A stretch of 15,154 nucleotides of DNA, taken from Methanothrix sp. (lineage in GTDB: Archaea; Halobacteriota; Methanosarcinia; Methanotrichales; Methanotrichaceae). The stretch is from positions 1 to 15,154 of the forward strand of contig JAJRAX010000048.1 of NCBI GenBank assembly GCA_028679775.1, read 5' to 3'. The translations under genes and the position numbers were made by a program. Below the pieces are notes generated by a model. That model was not told the DNA's origin. It searched no databases and was given only the letters and a program-made list of their open reading frames with translations. Below are positions 13,311-15,154 of the stretch, in pieces. The stretch's first letter is position 1; each line of letters starts with the position of its first letter.

Positions 13311-15154
13311 GTGAATTCCAGATTATTTGCATATTTTATTTTATTGGCAGGCCTGATCAGCTACGCGGCTGCTTTTCCCGTGCAAAATGCTCTCGAAAAC
13401 AACAAGGCCAGCATCTGGTTTGAGAAGGAATACAACAGCTACTTCAAGTCGAATGAAGACGACGGCACGCCTCCGGTCATCTATGGTGTGAGCGTAAGTC
13501 CATCCTCTTTGAAGATCGGAGCTCCCAGAAGCGAGATCAATGCCTTTGTCCATGATACAGGAATCATAGAGATGGTCTATGCTGATATCGGCAACCGCAT
13601 GAACCTGATGCTCGATCTGAATCAGGACGGCCGGTACACAGGATACTGCGGATCTAACCTGGCTGCAGCAACCTACAATGTTACTATCGTGGCCATTGAT
13701 AAATCAGGAAACGCTGCAAAAGACGAGTCAACAACCCTTACCATTCGCGATCCTCATGATCTCAACAGCAACGGAATTGAGGACAGCCTGGAAAAGCTCG
13801 GCAACCAGGATCTTAAGGTGATAGTGCTCCATGACGGCAATCTGAGCGGAGTGGCCGCATCCTGCCCATCGGAAAGCTTCCATGTCCTGCCGGGAAGCGC
13901 TTTGACCGTATCTGGAGACAACCTGGAGAAGATAGCCAAGACCGATGGGGTTAAGGGCATTTACATGGACCAGAAGCTGACGGTCATGGCATTGCCGAAT
14001 GAAGACAACACTTCGTCCTCCATTTCCGCCACAAAGCGACTTATTGACGACCCAAGGTCAGGAAAAAGCTACACAGGAAAAGGAGTGACCGTGGCCCTCA
14101 TCGATACCGGCGCGGACAGCGATCATGAGGCATTGGCCGGCAAGATTCTGGCCTTCAAGGACTTCGTGAACAACCAAACCTCCGCCTACGACGACAACGG
14201 CCACGGAACTCATTGCGCGAGCCTGATTGCCGGAACGATGGGGACCGGCGTAGCACCTGGTGCAGATCTGGTGGTCGTCAAGGTCATGGATCGGAGTGGA
14301 GCCTGTTACACCTCCGATGCCCTCAAAGCATTGGACTGGTGTCTGGAGAATAAGGATCTCTATGGAATTCGGGTCATATCCTTCTCAGTCGGAGGTGAGA
14401 ACCCTTCTGAGGGCGTCTCTCTTCTGGACGAGGCCTGCAACAAAATGGTGCAGGAGGGGATGGTCATGTGTGTAGCGGCAGGAAACTCCGGGCCAGATGA
14501 TTCATCCATCGTGATTCCAGGAGACGCAGAAAACGTCATCACTGTTGGCGCCGTGGACAACTCCGGTGAGATATTCAAGCTATCATCTAGGGGCCCGACG
14601 GCCAATGGCGAGATCAAGCCGGATCTGGTCGCTCAGGGAGTTGATGTGGTTTCAGCCCTCGCCTGGTCTAAGAATGGAAAGAGCTCAGTGAGCGGCACCT
14701 CTATGGCTGTGCCTCAGGTCTCCGGAGCGGCTGCAGTGCTCGATGAAGCAGATGAGGATCTTGATCCGGCTGATGTGAAGAGAGTCCTCTTAAAGACAGC
14801 AGACGACCTGGGACCACCTGGCCAGGACAACACTTACGGTTACGGGGCCCTCAACCTGACCCGCGCCCTTTTGAGCATTGATGCCGACCAACGCGGTCTG
14901 TCACCACCTGCACTTGAGGAGGTTACCCTCAATAAAGACGATGCTACCGTAGGCGATCCGGTCATGGTCGAGGCCCAGGCCCTGGGGGATATCAGGGCGA
15001 TTAACGCCAATATCATCGGGCCCGACAAAAATCTGGAGATACCGATGGACGATTTCGACGGAAACGGCGTATTCTCTGCCAGATGGGAGACAAGCTTCTG
15101 GACGCCTGGTGAATACAAGATAAAGGTCGATATGTTAGGAAAATTCGGCGAGGT
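13311..15154 (+). CDS. Subtilisin-family (S8) serine protease, exported, 3'-truncated by the window edge
   Basis: GTG at 13311 follows GGAG by 6 nt, and 614 codons are open to the edge with no stop. A signal peptide (residues 1-20) is followed by an Ig-like module (about 45-145) starting SVSPSSLKIGAP and containing a calcium-type loop DLNQDG (102-107). A second acidic loop DLNSNGIED (150-158) follows, then an inhibitor-I9-like prodomain (about 163-235). The catalytic domain (about 245-525) has Asp265 in LIDTGAD, His298 in NGHGTHCA, the oxyanion Asn392 in AAGNSGP and Ser464 in SGTSMAVPQVSG, so it should be active. A further Ig-like module begins near 535 (DDATVGDPVMVEA) and includes WTPGEYKIKVDM. 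It likely matures or turns over exported proteins, possibly its operon neighbours. Confidence 0.93.
   Translation, partial: MNSRLFAYFILLAGLISYAAAFPVQNALENNKASIWFEKEYNSYFKSNEDDGTPPVIYGVSVSPSSLKIGAPRSEINAFVHDTGIIEMVYADIGNRMNLMLDLNQDGRYTGYCGSNLAAATYNVTIVAIDKSGNAAKDESTTLTIRDPHDLNSNGIEDSLEKLGNQDLKVIVLHDGNLSGVAASCPSESFHVLPGSALTVSGDNLEKIAKTDGVKGIYMDQKLTVMALPNEDNTSSSISATKRLIDDPRSGKSYTGKGVTVALIDTGADSDHEALAGKILAFKDFVNNQTSAYDDNGHGTHCASLIAGTMGTGVAPGADLVVVKVMDRSGACYTSDALKALDWCLENKDLYGIRVISFSVGGENPSEGVSLLDEACNKMVQEGMVMCVAAGNSGPDDSSIVIPGDAENVITVGAVDNSGEIFKLSSRGPTANGEIKPDLVAQGVDVVSALAWSKNGKSSVSGTSMAVPQVSGAAAVLDEADEDLDPADVKRVLLKTADDLGPPGQDNTYGYGALNLTRALLSIDADQRGLSPPALEEVTLNKDDATVGDPVMVEAQALGDIRAINANIIGPDKNLEIPMDDFDGNGVFSARWETSFWTPGEYKIKVDMLGKFGE

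Overview
The window looks like a stretch of a methanogenic archaeon's chromosome, most likely the Methanosarcinales/Methanotrichales (Methanothrix-like). The reasons are a fused formaldehyde-activating enzyme/hexulose-6-phosphate synthase (Fae-Hps), an adjacent pair of small proteins resembling the methanogen families DUF1890 and DUF1894, archaeal TATA-type boxes close to start codons, several TTG/GTG starts behind good Shine-Dalgarno (SD) sites, and a large secreted proteome with NosD-type beta-helices. The assignment rests on recall of protein families, not on a search.

Left part (1-3520). The 3' end of a PIN-domain (VapC-like) gene on the + strand meets a minus-strand block head-on. In transcription order the minus block is: a ThiS/MoaD-like ubiquitin-fold sulfur carrier ending Gly-Gly, an E1-like adenylyltransferase (ThiF/MoeB/HesA), the DUF1890-like and DUF1894-like genes, moaD, moaE, cutA and an unrecognised 115-residue protein. 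Junctions are tight: 4-nt or shorter overlaps, and Gly-Gly codons that can serve as the next gene's SD. This is a cytoplasmic sulfur-transfer and molybdopterin block in which one E1 sits near two Gly-Gly carriers.

Middle part (3783-9133), all minus strand. In transcription order: a secreted DNRLRE-type beta-sandwich protein, a membrane CcdA/DsbD-type thiol-electron transporter with a fused N-terminal thioredoxin-like domain, Fae-Hps, a membrane-anchored alkaline-phosphatase-superfamily hydrolase whose apparent N-terminus is encoded by a dispersed repeat, and a secreted Ser/Thr-rich protein.

Right part (9134-15154). A 188-nt divergent promoter region precedes a + strand run of exported proteins: a NosD-like beta-helix protein, two tandem double-rhodanese paralogues, and a subtilisin-family protease that runs off the window. 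The NosD protein, the second rhodanese and the protease appear to share an Ig-like beta-sandwich module. Both rhodaneses lack the usual catalytic Cys in domain 2, and all their mature cysteines lie in two CxxC pairs.

Working hypothesis (inference): the CcdA-thioredoxin protein brings reducing power across the membrane for the exported CxxC rhodaneses, giving an extracytoplasmic thiol or sulfane-sulfur relay next to surface proteins. The least explained items are the atypical rhodanese pair, the repeat-derived start of the phosphatase-like gene, and the two-carrier/one-E1 block beside DUF1890/DUF1894. No stretch over 300 nt lacks a gene; the longest gap is 3521-3782.
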